Shown in pieces: positions 33,265-47,070 of a DNA stretch of 64,000 bases (positions are counted from its first letter, which is position 1; every line of letters begins with the position of its first letter). The notes under the pieces were generated by a model. The model was not told the origin of the DNA. It saw nothing but the letters and a program-made list of their open reading frames with translations, and searched no databases. The stretch is taken from positions 27,501 through 91,500 of the forward strand of contig NC_079213.1 of the NCBI RefSeq assembly GCF_029633865.1. The letters run 5' to 3'. A program made the translations under genes and the position numbers. Origin of the DNA: Lampris incognitus (lineage: Eukaryota > Chordata > Actinopteri > Lampriformes > Lampridae).

Positions 33265-33544
33265 TAATCCCACAAATAATACCATAGCAACAGAGACTGT
33301 CTTGGAGGTTGCCAAGCCAACAATAGCATTTCTGATGGAAAGTACAGAGCTTCTCGGTATGCAAGATTTGGATAAAACTAACAGACGGCTCTTTCAACAC
33401 ATTTGGGTTGGGTTTGTATTAGGGTAAAGGCTTTATCTGCTCAGGCAGCAAATCCCACAGAAAACCCCTCAGCAACAGAGACCAACTCTTGGCAGTAGCC
33501 AAGCTAACCACAGCAACAGCATTTCAGATTGAAAATACTAGGTT

Positions 33545-34115
33545 AACTTTATGGTTAGGATTGAATGCCAGAGCCAACACATGTCAACTGAGCACCTCTG
33601 CCAATGCCCAAGTGCTGGATTAGAAATACACCCAGGATTAGGGATATGGATAGATTGGTTAAGTCTAGGAGCAAATTGGGTGTTTATTCGTTATAACTGA
33701 TCTCCCTTTGTCTTATATCTTGATTACTTTATCCCGTTTTAAACTTGAAAAGTTGTTGGTGGGGTTTGAAACAATGCAAGTGTTTTTTGTTTGTTTTTTT
33801 TTTAATTGAACTTTTCTGCAATTGCAATTTAATGTTTTAAGAGTTAAGACTAAGGTTTAGATCAAATTGATGATTTTCTGCACTTTTTTCCTTTTTACCA
33901 TTCAGAACATGCCCCTTCTCTTGATGCTCCCATGAAAGGAACATTGAACATCATCTAAAGCACAGAGCGTGTGACTAAACCACGTCTCTGTACCCGCTTA
34001 GCGCTCAGGAAGAAGTACCCCAGCTCATCGTCGTGGGTGGCGGGACTCACTTAAGAAAAACATTTCTTACGATAAAACTAAAGAACCTATCCCTGAAAAT
34101 AGGATTAGGTTTGGC
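33545..34115 (+). repeat. Array spacer S5
   Basis: Same block order as S4, with T-run length changes and small deletions. Confidence 0.9.
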
Positions 34116-35945
34116 TAAACGTAACGGATGGCTCTATATCTTTGGGTTAGGGTAGGGGTTTCATCTGCTCTGGCACACAATCCTACAGAGAATACCACAG
34201 GAAGACACCAACTCGTCGCAGTAGCCAAGCTAACCATGGCAATGGCATTTCTGATGGAAAGTACTGAGCTTTTCAGAGTAAAAGATTTGCATAAAATGAA
34301 CAAAGAGAGCTTTCTACATGTTTCACTTGAGATAAGGTTTGGGTTAGGGCTTATCTGCTCAGTCAGACAATCCCACAAAAAAATACGACAACAGAGAATA
34401 ACTCTTAGCAGTAGCCAAGCTATCCATGACAGTCATTTCTGATGGAAATACTGAGATTTTCCAACTGAAAGGTTTGGATAAAATTAACAGATTGCCCTTT
34501 CTACATCTTTCGTTTAGGGATGAGTTAGGCTAAGAGTATTGTCTGCTCAGGCAAACAATACAACAGACAATACCACATCAACAGCGACTACCTCTTCGCA
34601 GTAACATTTCTGAACATGGAGTGATAGTTTCAGATAAAATTAATGGATTGCTCTTTCTAGATGTTTCGGTTGGGATAGGGTTAGGGTTTCACCTGCTAAA
34701 GCAGAAAATCTTACAGAGAATACCACTGCAACAGAGAATAACTTCGATAGACAAGCTAACCACGGTAATGGTATTTCTGATGGAATGTACCAAGCTGCTC
34801 AGAATAAAATCTTGTGATAAAATTAATGGACGGCTCCTTCTACATGTTTCGCTTAGGGTAAGTGTTTTATCAGCTCAGGTAGACAATCAAACAGAGAATA
34901 CCACAGCAACAGAGTCTAACTCTTCATAGTAGCCAAACTAACCACAACAAAGTCATTTCTGATGTAAAGTACCGAGCTTCTCGGAGTGATAGTTCCGGAT
35001 GAAATTAACAGATGACTCTTTCTACATGTTTCACTTAAGAGAAAGGGTTTTATCTGCTCAGCCGGATAATCCCATAGAAGTACCACAGTACCAGACAGTG
35101 TTGGTGGTAGCCAAGCCAACCACGGCAATGGCATTTCTGACGGAGAGCAGCGAGCTTGTCGCAGCGATAGTTTTGGGTAAAATAAACGGATGGTTCTTTC
35201 TACATACATGTTTGGGTTGGGTTAGGGTCAGTGTTTTACCTGCTCAGGCAGACAATCCCACAGCGACAGAGACTACCACTTCGCGGTAGCCAAGCTAAAC
35301 ACAGAAATGACAATTTTGAAATAAAGTACCGAATTCTCGTAGTCAATTTTGGATCAAATTAACTGATGACTTTCTTCATGTTTTGGTTGACGTAGGGTTT
35401 GGGATTGGTTAAGGGTTTTATCTACTCAGGCAAACAATCTCAGAGCAACAGAGACTAACTCTTCGCAGTAGCCAGGCTAACCACGGCAATCGGATTTCTG
35501 ATGGAAAGTACCAAGCTTCTCGGAGTGAAAGTCTTGGATAAAATTAACGGACGGCTCCTTCCATGTTTCGCTTAGTTTAAGGGTTTTATCAGCTCAGGCA
35601 GACAATCGCACAGAGAATACCACAGCAACAGAGACTAACTCTTCGCAGTAGCCAAGGTAACCACGGCAATGGCATTTCTGACAGAAAGTACCAAGCTTCT
35701 CGGAGTGAAAGTCTTGGATAAAATTAACTGACAGCTCTTTCTATATCTTTCGCTTAGTGTAAGGGTTTTATCAGCTCAGGCAGACAATCGCACAGAGAAT
35801 ACCACAGCAATAGAGACTAACTCTTCGCAGTAGCCAAGCTAACCACGCCAATTGCATTCCTGAAGGAAAGAACCAAGCTTCTCGTAGTAAAAGTTTTGGA
35901 AATAAATCAACGGATGGTCCTTGCTACATGTTTCGGTTGACATAG
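34116..35945 (+). repeat. Diverged monomer block 4 (direct)
   Basis: About 11 direct monomers. The last four, from 35.4 kb, already approach the consensus of the homogenised block (AGTGAAAGTCTTGGATAAAA). Confidence 0.9.
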
Positions 35946-36640
35946 TGTTTGAGTTTAGTGTCAAGTGTTTCTGCTCAGGCGGACAGTGCCCAAACACTGG
36001 CTCAGCGATACCCCAATATGAGAGTTATGGAGAGATTGATGGGTTCAATTTGGATATTTTTTGTTCTTTACAACTGATCTGCCACTGTCCTGTATTTTGA
36101 TTAGTTTATCCCGTGTTAAACTTGAAAAATTGCTGGTGAGGTTTGGAGCATTATAAATCTTTTTTTTTTTTTTAAATTGAAGTTCTCTGCTATGGCAGTT
36201 TGTTGTTAGAGTTATGTTTCAATAAAATAGATAGATTTCTCCATTTTACCAATCAGAGGATGCATCTTGCCTCAAAAGCACACAGCTTGAGATTATCCAC
36301 CGTTTATCCTGATTTAAACTTGAAAAGTTGTTGATGGGGTTTGGAGCATAAGTGATTTTTTTTTTAATTGAAATTCACTGCTATTGCAGGTTAATGTTTT
36401 TAGAGTTAGGTTTAAAATAAAAGTAATTGATGGCTTTCTCAATTTTTTTCTTTTACCACTCAGAGCACACTCTGCCTCAAAAGCAGAGCTTGTAATCAAA
36501 TCACTTCGCTGTACCTGCTTCATGCTCAGGAAGAAGCACCGCAGCTCATCATCGTGGGTGGCGGACTCACACTTAGAAACATTTTTCAAGCCAAGAACGA
36601 CAGAAATGACCGCTGAAAGTGTAGTCTTCTGAATCTTTTG
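35946..36640 (+). repeat. Two partial spacers in tandem (S6, S7)
   Basis: AAACTTGAAAAATTGCTGGT (36120) and AAACTTGAAAAGTTGTTGAT (36317) show that a truncated spacer is followed directly by a second one. Without this extra roughly 270 bp the segment would align with 25.6-26.1 kb at a constant offset. Confidence 0.85.
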
Positions 36641-36834
36641 GTTAGGATTAGGTTGGCATAATTTGATGGAAATGGCATTTCTGATGGAAAGTACCGAGCT
36701 TCTCGAAATGAAAGTTTTGGATAAAATTAATGGAGGTCTCTTTCTACATCTTTTGGCCAGGGTTGGCGTAGGGTTACAATGAGGGTTTTTCCTACTCAAA
36801 AGTAGTTCCACAGAGAATACCACAGCAGCAGACA

Positions 36835-36992
36835 CTGTCTGCCTGAGCAGATAAAACTCTTATACTAAACCTATCCCAACCCTTACAGAAAGATGTAGAA
36901 AGAGCCATCCATTAATTATATCCAAACCTTAAGCTCCGTGACATTATTTTCCGTCAAATACCATTGCCGTGGTTAGCTTGACTTCTGCTAAG
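36835..36992 (-). repeat. Inverted monomer
   Basis: Partner of 26203-26355, about 10.63 kb away. It uses the same TAAGAATTAATCCCACAAAG joint. Confidence 0.9.
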
Positions 36993-37284
36993 AATTAATC
37001 CCACAAAGAATACCATAGCAACAGAGACTGTCTTGGCGGTTGCCAAGCTAACCATTGCAATGGCATTTCTGATGGAAAGTACAGAGCTTCTCGGTGTGAA
37101 AGGTTTGGATAAAAATCAACATACGGCTCTTTCAACACGTAAGGGTAGGGTTTGTGTTAAGGTAAAGGTTTTACCTGCTCAGGCAGAAAATCCCACAGCA
37201 ACAGAGATGAACTCTTCATGTTAGCCACGCCAACCATGGCAATGGCATTTTTGATGGGAAATACTAGGCTTCTCCGAGTGAAAG

Positions 37285-37880
37285 GTAAGGGTTAGAGAAT
37301 TGAATGCCAGAGCCAACACATGTCAACCAGGCGCCTCAACAATGCCCAAATACTGGCTTACAGATACCCCCAGGTTTAGGGTTACGAATTTGGAGAGAGT
37401 TTGATCGATTGAGTATAGGATCTATTTGGAGGTTGTTTATTCTTTACACTTGATCCCCCATTGTCTTCCCTCTTGATTAGTTTATCCCGTTTTAAACTTG
37501 AAAAGTTGTTGGTGGGGTTTGCAGCAATACAAGTGGATTTCTTTTATTGAATTGCACTTCTACAATGTTCATGTTTTTAGGGTTAGGACTAAGTTTTAGG
37601 GGTAGGTTTAGATAAAATTGATGAATTTCTACATTTTGCCCCTCCTTTTTACCACACCGAACAGGCTCCTTCCTCTTGATAACTCCTTAAAAGCAACACT
37701 GAACGGTCACCAAAAGCCCAGAGTGAGTGATTAAACCACTTCTCTGTACCTGCTTCGCGGTCAGGGAGAAGCACCCCAGGCTCATCGTGGTGAGTGGCGA
37801 GACTCGCACTTTAGAAAAACATTTCTCAAGATAAAAACTAAAGAAATTATCCCCGAAATTACTGTTGGGTTTTGATAAAC
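37285..37880 (+). repeat. Array spacer S8 (long form)
   Basis: Partner of 26640-27235, with few differences. Confidence 0.9.
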
Positions 37881-39690
37881 TCAATGGATGGCTCTATACC
37901 TTTCGGTTACGGTTGGGGTAAGAGTTTTATATGCTCTGGCAGACAATCCTACAGACAATACCACAGCAATAGAGACCAACTCGTCGCAGTAGCCAAGCTA
38001 ACCACGACAATGGTATTTCTGATGGAAAGTAGAGAGCTTCTCAGAGTAAAAGTTTCGCATAAAATTAACGGACAGCGCTTTCTACATGTTTGCTTGAGGT
38101 AGGATTTGGGTTAGGTTAAGGGTTTTATCTGCTCAGCCACACAAACCCAAAGAAAATACCACACCAACAGAGACCAACTCTTCAGAGTAGCCTAACTAAC
38201 CACAGCAAAGTCATTTCTGATGGAAAGTACCGAGCTTCTCGGAGTGATAGTTCCGGATGAAATTAACAGACGACTCTTTCTACATGTTTCACGTAAGAGT
38301 AAGGGTTTTATCTGCTCAGCGAGATAATCCCAAAGAAATACCACGGCAACAGACAGTCTTGGTGGTAGCCAAGCCAACCATGGCAATGGCATTTCTGATG
38401 GAGAGTAGCAAGCTTCTCGCAGCGATAGTTTTGGGTAAAATAAACGGATGGCTCTTTCTACACGTTTCGGTTGGTTTAGGGTAATTGTTTTACCTGCTCA
38501 GGCAGACAATCCCACACAGAATATCAAAGCAACAGAGACTAACACTTCACGGTAGCCAAGCTAAACACAGCAATGAAAATTCTGAAATAAAGTACCGACT
38601 TTCTCGTACTCAAAATTTTGGATCAAACTAACTGACTTCATGTTTTGGTTGAGGTAGGGTTTGGGATTGGTTAAGGGTTTTATGTGCTCAGGCAAACAAT
38701 CTCACAGCAACAGAGACTAACCCTTCGCAGGAGCAAGCTCACCACGGCAATGGCATTTCGGATGGAAAGTACCCAGCTTCTCGGAGTGACAGTTTTGGAT
38801 CTTATTGACGTATGCTCTTGCTACAATGTTCCGATTAGGTTAGCGCAAGTGTTTTACCTGCTCAGACAGACAATCCCACAGCAACAGAGACTAACTTCGT
38901 CGTAGCCAAGCTAACCACAGCAATGGCACTGCTCTTTTCAAGTACCGGGTTTGGAAAAAGCTTCGGAAAAAAAATTTCACGGAGGCCGTTTCTACGTTTC
39001 ACTTAGGGTAAGGGTTTTATCAGCTCAGGCAGGCAATCGCACAGAGAATACCACAGCAATAGAGACTAACTCTTCGTAGTAGCCAAGCTAACTACGGCAA
39101 TGGCAGTACTGATGGAAAGTACCAAGCTTCTCGGAGTGAAAATTTTGGGTAAAATTAATAGACGGCTCTATCTACATGTTTCGCTTAGCTTTTTATCAGC
39201 TCAAGCAGTCAGTCACACAGAAAACACCACAGCAACAAAAACTAACTCTTCGTAGTAGCCAAGCTAACTACGGCAATGGCATTCCTGATGTAAAGTACCA
39301 AGCTTCTCGGAGTAAAAGTCTTGGATAAAATTAATGGACGGCTCTTTCTATGTTTCGCTTAGTGTAAGGGTTTTATCAGCTCAGACAGACAATCGCACAG
39401 AGAATACCACAGCAACAGAGACTAACTCTTCGTAGTAGCCAAGCTAACCACAGCAATGGCATTTCTGATGTTAAGTACCAAGCTTCTCGGAGTGAAAGTC
39501 TTGGATAAAATTAATGGACGTTTCTTTTTATATGTTTCGCTTAGTGTAAGGATTTTATCAGCTCAGGCAGATCATCGCGCAGAGAATACCACAGCAACAG
39601 AGAACAAGTCTTCGCAGTAGCCAAGCTAACCACGGCAATGGCATTTCTGATGGATAATATTGAGCTTCTCGGAGTGAAAGTTAAGGGTTG
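37881..39690 (+). repeat. Diverged monomer block 5 (direct)
   Basis: About 11 monomers. The left part pairs with 27.2-28.4 kb. From about 39.2 kb the monomers resemble those of the homogenised block. Confidence 0.9.
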
Positions 39691-40094
39691 AATGCTGGGC
39701 CAGCGCGTGTCACCAGAGTGCCTCCGCCAGTGCTGGCTTAGAGATATCCCCAGAAATAGGGTTAGGGATGTGGATAGAGTTTGATGGATTAAGGATACGG
39801 TAAATTTGGATGTTTCTTCTTTACAATTCACCTCCCATCTTGATTAGTTTATACTGCTTTAATTTTGAAAAGTTATTGATGGGGTTTAGAGTAATATTAG
39901 CTTCTTCTCTTTTTTTTGAAGTAGTCTGCTATTGCAATTTAATGTTTTTAGGGTAAGGGTTAGGACTAAGGTTTAGGTCTGGATAAAACTGGTGGATTTC
40001 TGAAATGTTCCCCCTTTTTAACCCCTCAGAATGCGCTCCTTCCTCGAAGCTCCCATAAAGTAGCAAAAAAAAAAAAACCCAAAAAAAACAACAA
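39691..40094 (+). repeat. Array spacer S9 (short form)
   Basis: GGGTTGAATGCTGGGCCAGC to GCTCCCATAAAG followed by an A-rich joint. It is the prototype of the roughly 380-bp spacer found in every higher-order unit to the right. Confidence 0.9.
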
Positions 40095-40247
40095 ATGTAG
40101 AATGAGCTATCCGTTAATTTTATCCAGTCCTTTCACACCAAGAAGCTATGTACTTTCCATCAGAAACGCCACTGCAGTGGTTAGCTTGACAACCGCCAAG
40201 ACAGTCTCTGTTACTATGGTATTCTTTGTGGGATTAATTCTTAGGAG
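40095..40247 (-). repeat. Inverted monomer with flipped joint
   Basis: AATGTAGAATGAGCTATCCG...GTGGGATTAATTCTTA. Here even the joint is reversed compared with 26.3 kb (GGATTAATTCTTA against TAAGAATTAATCC), so a segment containing an inverted junction was itself inverted. Confidence 0.85.
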
Positions 40248-41707
40248 TCAAGCTAACCATGGCAATGGCATTTCTGATGGGAAATACTGAGTGTCTTGGC
40301 GCTTTAGGTTGGTATACAATTAACAGATGGCTCTTTCTACATTTTAAAGGGTTGGGATAGGTTTAGTATAAGGGTTTTATCTGCACAGGCAGACAGTCTC
40401 TGTTGCTGACCAATAACCCTACACCAACCCTGACTGAAAAATGTAGAACAAGATGGCTCTTTCTACATATTTCGCTTAGAGTATGGGTTTTATCAGCTCG
40501 GGCAGACAATCGCAAAGAGAATACCACAGCAACAGAGACCAAGTCTTCGCAGTAGCCAAGCTAATCACGGCAATGGCATTTCTGATGGAAAGCACCAAGC
40601 TTCTCGGAGTGAAAGTCTTGGATAAAATTAAGGGACGGCCCTTTATGTTTCGCTTAGTGCAAGGGTTTTATCAGCTCAGGCAGACAATGGCACAGAGAAT
40701 ACCACAGCAACAGAAACTAACTCTTCGCAGTAGCCAAGCTAACCACAGCAATGGCATTTCTGATGGAAGGACCAAGCTTCTCGAAGCGAAAGTTTTAGAT
40801 AAAATTACTGGACGGCTCTTTCTATGTTTCGCTTAGGGTAAGGGTTTTATCAGCTCAGGCAGACAATCACACAAAGAATATCACAGCAACAGAGACGAAC
40901 TCTTCGCAGTAGCCAAGCTAACCACGGCAATAGTATTTCTGATGGAAAGTACTAAGCTTCTCGGAGTGAAAGTCTTGGATAAAATTAATGGACGTTTCTT
41001 TCTATATGTTTCGCTTAGTGTAAGGGTTTTATCAGCTCAGGCAGACAATCGCACCGAGAATACCACAGCAACAGAGACGAACTCTTCGCAGTAGCCAAGC
41101 TAACCACAGCAGTGGCATTTCTGATGGAAGGACCAAGCTTCTCGAAGCGAAAGTTTTAGATAAAATTACTGGACGGCTCTTTCTATGTTTCGCTAAGGGT
41201 AAGGGTTTTATCAGCTCAGGCAGACAATCGCACAGAGAATACCACAGCAACAGAGACCAACTCTCTGCAGTAGCCAAGCTAACCACGCCAATAGTATTTC
41301 TGATGGAAAGTACCAAGCTTCTCGGAGTGAAAGTCTTGGATAGAATTAATGGACGGCTCTTTTTATATGTTTCGCTTAGTGTAAGGGTTTTATCAGCTCA
41401 GGCAGACAATCGCACAGCAACAGAGACTAACTCTTCGCAGTAGCCAAGCTAACCACGGCAATGGCATTTCTGATGGAAAGTACCACGCTTCTCAGAGTGA
41501 AAGTCATGGATAAAATTAAGGGACGGCTCTTTCTATGTTTCGCTTAGTGTAAGGGTTTTATCAGCTCAGGCAGACAATCGCACAGAGAATAACTCTTTGC
41601 AGTAGCCAAGCTAACGACGGCAATGGCATTTCTGATGGAAAGTACCAAGCTTCTCGGAGTGAAAGTCTTGGATAAAATTAATGGATGTTTCTTTCTATAT
41701 GTTTCGC
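40248..41707 (+). repeat. Monomers leading into the homogenised block
   Basis: Direct monomers close to consensus, with one short inverted piece at about 40395-40450. Bases 41030-41707 are repeated at about 1789-bp steps downstream. Confidence 0.9.
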
Positions 41708-43496
41708 TTAGTGTAAGGGTTTTATCAGCTCAGGCAGACAATCGCACAGAGAATACCACAGCAACAGAGACGAACTCTTCGCAGTAGCCAAGCTAACCAC
41801 GGCAATGGCATTTCTGATGGATAATATTGAGCTTCTCGGAGTGAAGGTTGAATGCCCGGGCCAGCGCGTGTCACCAGAATGCCTCCGCCAGTGCTGGTTT
41901 AGAGATATCCCCAGAATTAGGGATGTGGATAGAGTTTGATGGATTAAGGATACGGTAAATTTGGATGTTTCTTCTTTACAATTCACCTCCCATCTTGATT
42001 AGTTTACCCTGCTTTAAGCTTGAAAAGTTCTTGGTGGGGTTTAGAGTAATATAAGCTTCTTCTCTTTTTTTTGAAGTAGTCTGCTATTGCAATTTAATGT
42101 TTTTAGGGTAAGGGTTAGGACTAAGGTTTAGGTCTGGTTAAAACTGGTGGATTTCTGAATGTTCCCCCTTTTTAACCCCTCAGAATGCACTCCTTCCTCG
42201 AAGCTCCCATAAAGGATAAAAAAAAAAAAAACAACAAATGTAGAATGAGCTATCTGTTAATTTTATCCAAACCTTTCACACCGAGAAGCTCTGTACTTTC
42301 CATCAGAAACGCCACTACAGTGGTTAGCTTGGCAACCGCCAAGACAGTCTCTGTTACTATGGTATTCTTTGTGGGATTAATTCTTAGCATGAGTCAAGCT
42401 AACCACGGCAATGGCATTTCTGATGGGAAATACTGAGTGTCTTGGAGCTTTAGGTTTGTATACAATTAACAGATGGCTCTTTCTACATTTTAAAGGGTTG
42501 GGATAGGTTTAGTATAAGGGTTTTATCTGCACAAGCAAACAGTCTCTGTTGCTGACCAATAACCCTACACAAACCCTGACTGAAAAATGTAGAACAAGAT
42601 GGCTCTTTCTACATGTTTCGCTTAAGGTATGGGTTTTATCAGCTCAGGCAGACAATCGCACAGAGAATACCAGAGCAACAGAGACTAACTCTTCGCAGTA
42701 GCCAAGCTAACAAGGGCAATGGCATTTCTGATGGAAAGTACCAAGCTCCTCGGAGTGAAAGTCTTGGATAAAATTAATGGACGTTTCTTTCTATATGTTT
42801 CGCTTAGTGTAAGGGTTTTATCAGCTCAGGCAGACAATCGCACCGAGAATACCACAGCAACAGAGACGAACTCTTCGCAGTAGCCAAGCTAACCACAGCA
42901 GTGGCATTTCTGATGGAAGGACCAAGCTTCTCGAAGCGAAAGTTTTAGATAAAATTACTGGACGGCTCTTTCTATGTTTCGCTAAGGGTAAGGGTTTTAT
43001 CAGCTCAGGCAGACAATCGCACAGAGAATACCACAGCAACAGAGACCAACTCTCTGCAGTAGCCAAGCTAACCACGCCAATAGTATTTCTGATGGAAAGT
43101 ACCAAGCTTCTCGGAGTGAAAGTCTTGGATAGAATTAATGGACGGCTCTTTTTATATGTTTCGCTTAGTGTAAGGGTTTTATCAGCTCAGGCAGACAATC
43201 GCACAGCAACAGAGACTAACTCTTCGCAGTAGCCAAGCTAACCACGGCAATGGCATTTCTGATGGAAAGTACCACGCTTCTCAGAGTGAAAGTCATGGAT
43301 AAAATTAAGGGACGGCTCTTTCTATGTTTCGCTTAGTGTAAGGGTTTTATCAGCTCAGGCAGACAATCGCACAGAGAATAACTCTTTGCAGTAGCCAAGC
43401 TAACGACGGCAATGGCATTTCTGATGGAAAGTACCAAGCTTCTCGGAGTGAAAGTCTTGGATAAAATTAATGGATGTTTCTTTCTATATGTTTCGC
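41708..43496 (+). repeat. Higher-order repeat A, copy 1 (1789 bp)
   Basis: Order: one monomer end, short spacer (41846-42225), inverted monomer (42237-42390), part monomer, short inverted piece (about 42541-42600), five direct monomers. Successive copies start at 41708, 43497 and 45285. Confidence 0.95.
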
Positions 43497-45284
43497 TTAG
43501 TGTAAGGGTTTTATCAGCTCAGGCAGACAATCGCACAGAGAATACCACAGCAACAGAGACGAACTCTTCGCAGTAGCCAAGCTAACCACGGCAATGGCAT
43601 TTCTGATGGATAATATTGAGCTTCTCGGAGTGAAGGTTGAATGCCCGGGCCAGCGCGTGTCACCAGAATGCCTCCGCCAGTGCTGGTTTAGAGATATCCC
43701 CAGAATTAGGGATGTGGATAGAGTTTGATGGATTAAGGATACGGTAAATTTGGATGTTTCTTCTTTACAATTCACCTCCCATCTTGATTAGTTTACCCTG
43801 CTTTAAGCTTGAAAAGTTCTTGGTGGGGTTTAGAGTAATATAAGCTTCTTCTCTTTTTTTTGAAGTAGTCTGCTATTGCAATTTAATGTTTTTAGGGTAA
43901 GGGTTAGGACTAAGGTTTAGGTCTGGTTAAAACTGGTGGATTTCTGAATGTTCCCCCTTTTTAACCCCTCAGAATGCACTCCTTCCTCGAAGCTCCCATA
44001 AAGGATAAAAAAAAAAAAACAACAAATGTAGAATGAGCTATCTGTTAATTTTATCCAAACCTTTCACACCGAGAAGCTCTGTACTTTCCATCAGAAACGC
44101 CACTACAGTGGTTAGCTTGGCAACCGCCAAGACAGTCTCTGTTACTATGGTATTCTTTGTGGGATTAATTCTTAGCATGAGTCAAGCTAACCACGGCAAT
44201 GGCATTTCTGATGGGAAATACTGAGTGTCTTGGAGCTTTAGGTTTGTATACAATTAACAGATGGCTCTTTCTACATTTTAAAGGGTTGGGATAGGTTTAG
44301 TATAAGGGTTTTATCTGCACAAGCAAACAGTCTCTGTTGCTGACCAATAACCCTACACAAACCCTGACTGAAAAATGTAGAACAAGATGGCTCTTTCTAC
44401 ATGTTTCGCTTAAGGTATGGGTTTTATCAGCTCAGGCAGACAATCGCACAGAGAATACCAGAGCAACAGAGACTAACTCTTCGCAGTAGCCAAGCTAACA
44501 AGGGCAATGGCATTTCTGATGGAAAGTACCAAGCTCCTCGGAGTGAAAGTCTTGGATAAAATTAATGGACGTTTCTTTCTATATGTTTCGCTTAGTGTAA
44601 GGGTTTTATCAGCTCAGGCAGACAATCGCACCGAGAATACCACAGCAACAGAGACGAACTCTTCGCAGTAGCCAAGCTAACCACAGCAGTGGCATTTCTG
44701 ATGGAAGGACCAAGCTTCTCGAAGCGAAAGTTTTAGATAAAATTACTGGACGGCTCTTTCTATGTTTCGCTAAGGGTAAGGGTTTTATCAGCTCAGGCAG
44801 ACAATCGCACAGAGAATACCACAGCAACAGAGACCAACTCTCTGCAGTAGCCAAGCTAACCACGCCAATAGTATTTCTGATGGAAAGTACCAAGCTTCTC
44901 GGAGTGAAAGTCTTGGATAGAATTAATGGACGGCTCTTTTTATATGTTTCGCTTAGTGTAAGGGTTTTATCAGCTCAGGCAGACAATCGCACAGCAACAG
45001 AGACCAACTCTTCGCAGTAGCCAAGCTAACCACGGCAATGGCATTTCTGATGGAAAGTACCACGCTTCTCAGAGTGAAAGTCATGGATAAAATTAAGGGA
45101 CGGCTCTTTCTATGTTTCGCTTAGTGTAAGGGTTTTATCAGCTCAGGCAGACAATCGCACAGAGAATAACTCTTTGCAGTAGCCAAGCTAACGACGGCAA
45201 TGGCATTTCTGATGGAAAGTACCAAGCTTCTCGGAGTGAAAGTCTTGGATAAAATTAATGGATGTTTCTTTCTATATGTTTCGC
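43497..45284 (+). repeat. Higher-order repeat A, copy 2 (1788 bp)
   Basis: Spacer 43635-44010, inverted monomer about 44025-44178. The 1-bp length change is in the A-run after the spacer. I found almost no substitutions against copy 1 (for example AGACC at 45001 for AGACT). Confidence 0.95.
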
Positions 45285-47070
45285 TTAGTGTAAGGGTTTT
45301 ATCAGCTCAGGCAGACAATCGCACAGAGAATACCACAGCAACAGAGACGAACTCTTCGCAGTAGCCAAGCTAACCACGGCAATGGCATTTCTGATGGATA
45401 ATATTGAGCTTCTCGGAGTGAAGGTTGAATGCCCGGGCCAGCGCGTGTCACCAGAATGCCTCCGCCAGTGCTGGTTTAGAGATATCCCCAGAATTAGGGA
45501 TGTGGATAGAGTTTGATGGATTAAGGATACGGTAAATTTGGATGTTTCTTCTTTACAATTCACCTCCCATCTTGATTAGTTTACCCTGCTTTAAGCTTGA
45601 AAAGTTCTTGGTGGGGTTTAGAGTAATATAAGCTTCTTCTCTTTTTTTTGAAGTAGTCTGCTATTGCAATTTAATGTTTTTAGGGTAAGGGTTAGGACTA
45701 AGGTTTAGGTCTGGTTAAAACTGGTGGATTTCTGAATGTTCCCCCTTTTTAACCCCTCAGAATGCACTCCTTCCTCGAAGCTCCCATAAAGGATAAAAAA
45801 AAAAAAACAACAAATGTAGAATGAGCTATCTGTTAATTTTATCCAAACCTTTCACACCGAGAAGCTCTGTACTTTCCATCAGAAACGCCACTACAGTGGT
45901 TAGCTTGGCAACCGCCAAGACAGTCTGTTACTATGGTATTCTTTGTGGGATTAATTCTTAGCATGAGTCAAGCTAACCACGGCAATGGCATTTCTGATGG
46001 GAAATACTGAGTGTCTTGGAGCTTTAGGTTTGTATACAATTAACAGATGGCTCTTTCTACATTTTAAAGGGTTGGGATAGGTTTAGTATAAGGGTTTTAT
46101 CTGCACAAGCAAACAGTCTCTGTTGCTGACCAATAACCCTACACAAACCCTGACTGAAAAATGTAGAACAAGATGGCTCTTTCTACATGTTTCGCTTAAG
46201 GTATGGGTTTTATCAGCTCAGGCAGACAATCGCACAGAGAATACCAGAGCAACAGAGACTAACTCTTCGCAGTAGCCAAGCTAACAAGGGCAATGGCATT
46301 TCTGATGGAAAGTACCAAGCTCCTCGGAGTGAAAGTCTTGGATAAAATTAATGGACGTTTCTTTCTATATGTTTCGCTTAGTGTAAGGGTTTTATCAGCT
46401 CAGGCAGACAATCGCACCGAGAATACCACAGCAACAGAGACGAACTCTTCGCAGTAGCCAAGCTAACCACAGCAGTGGCATTTCTGATGGAAGGACCAAG
46501 CTTCTCGAAGCGAAAGTTTTAGATAAAATTACTGGACGGCTCTTTCTATGTTTCGCTAAGGGTAAGGGTTTTATCAGCTCAGGCAGACAATCGCACAGAG
46601 AATACCACAGCAACAGAGACCAACTCTCTGCAGTAGCCAAGCTAACCACGCCAATAGTATTTCTGATGGAAAGTACCAAGCTTCTCGGAGTGAAAGTCTT
46701 GGATAGAATTAATGGACGGCTCTTTTTATATGTTTCGCTTAGTGTAAGGGTTTTATCAGCTCAGGCAGACAATCGCACAGCAACAGAGACTAACTCTTCG
46801 CAGTAGCCAAGCTAACCACGGCAATGGCATTTCTGATGGAAAGTACCACGCTTCTCAGAGTGAAAGTCATGGATAAAATTAAGGGACGGCTCTTTCTATG
46901 TTTCGCTTAGTGTAAGGGTTTTATCAGCTCAGGCAGACAATCGCACAGAGAATAACTCTTTGCAGTAGCCAAGCTAACGACGGCAATGGCATTTCTGATG
47001 GAAAGTACCAAGCTTCTCGGAGTGAAAGTCTTGGATAAAATTAATGGATGTTTCTTTCTATATGTTTCGC
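45285..47070 (+). repeat. Higher-order repeat A, copy 3 (1786 bp)
   Basis: Spacer 45422-45800, inverted monomer about 45814-45966. A 2-bp loss (GTCTGTTAC for GTCTCTGTTAC) accounts for most of the length change. Confidence 0.95.
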
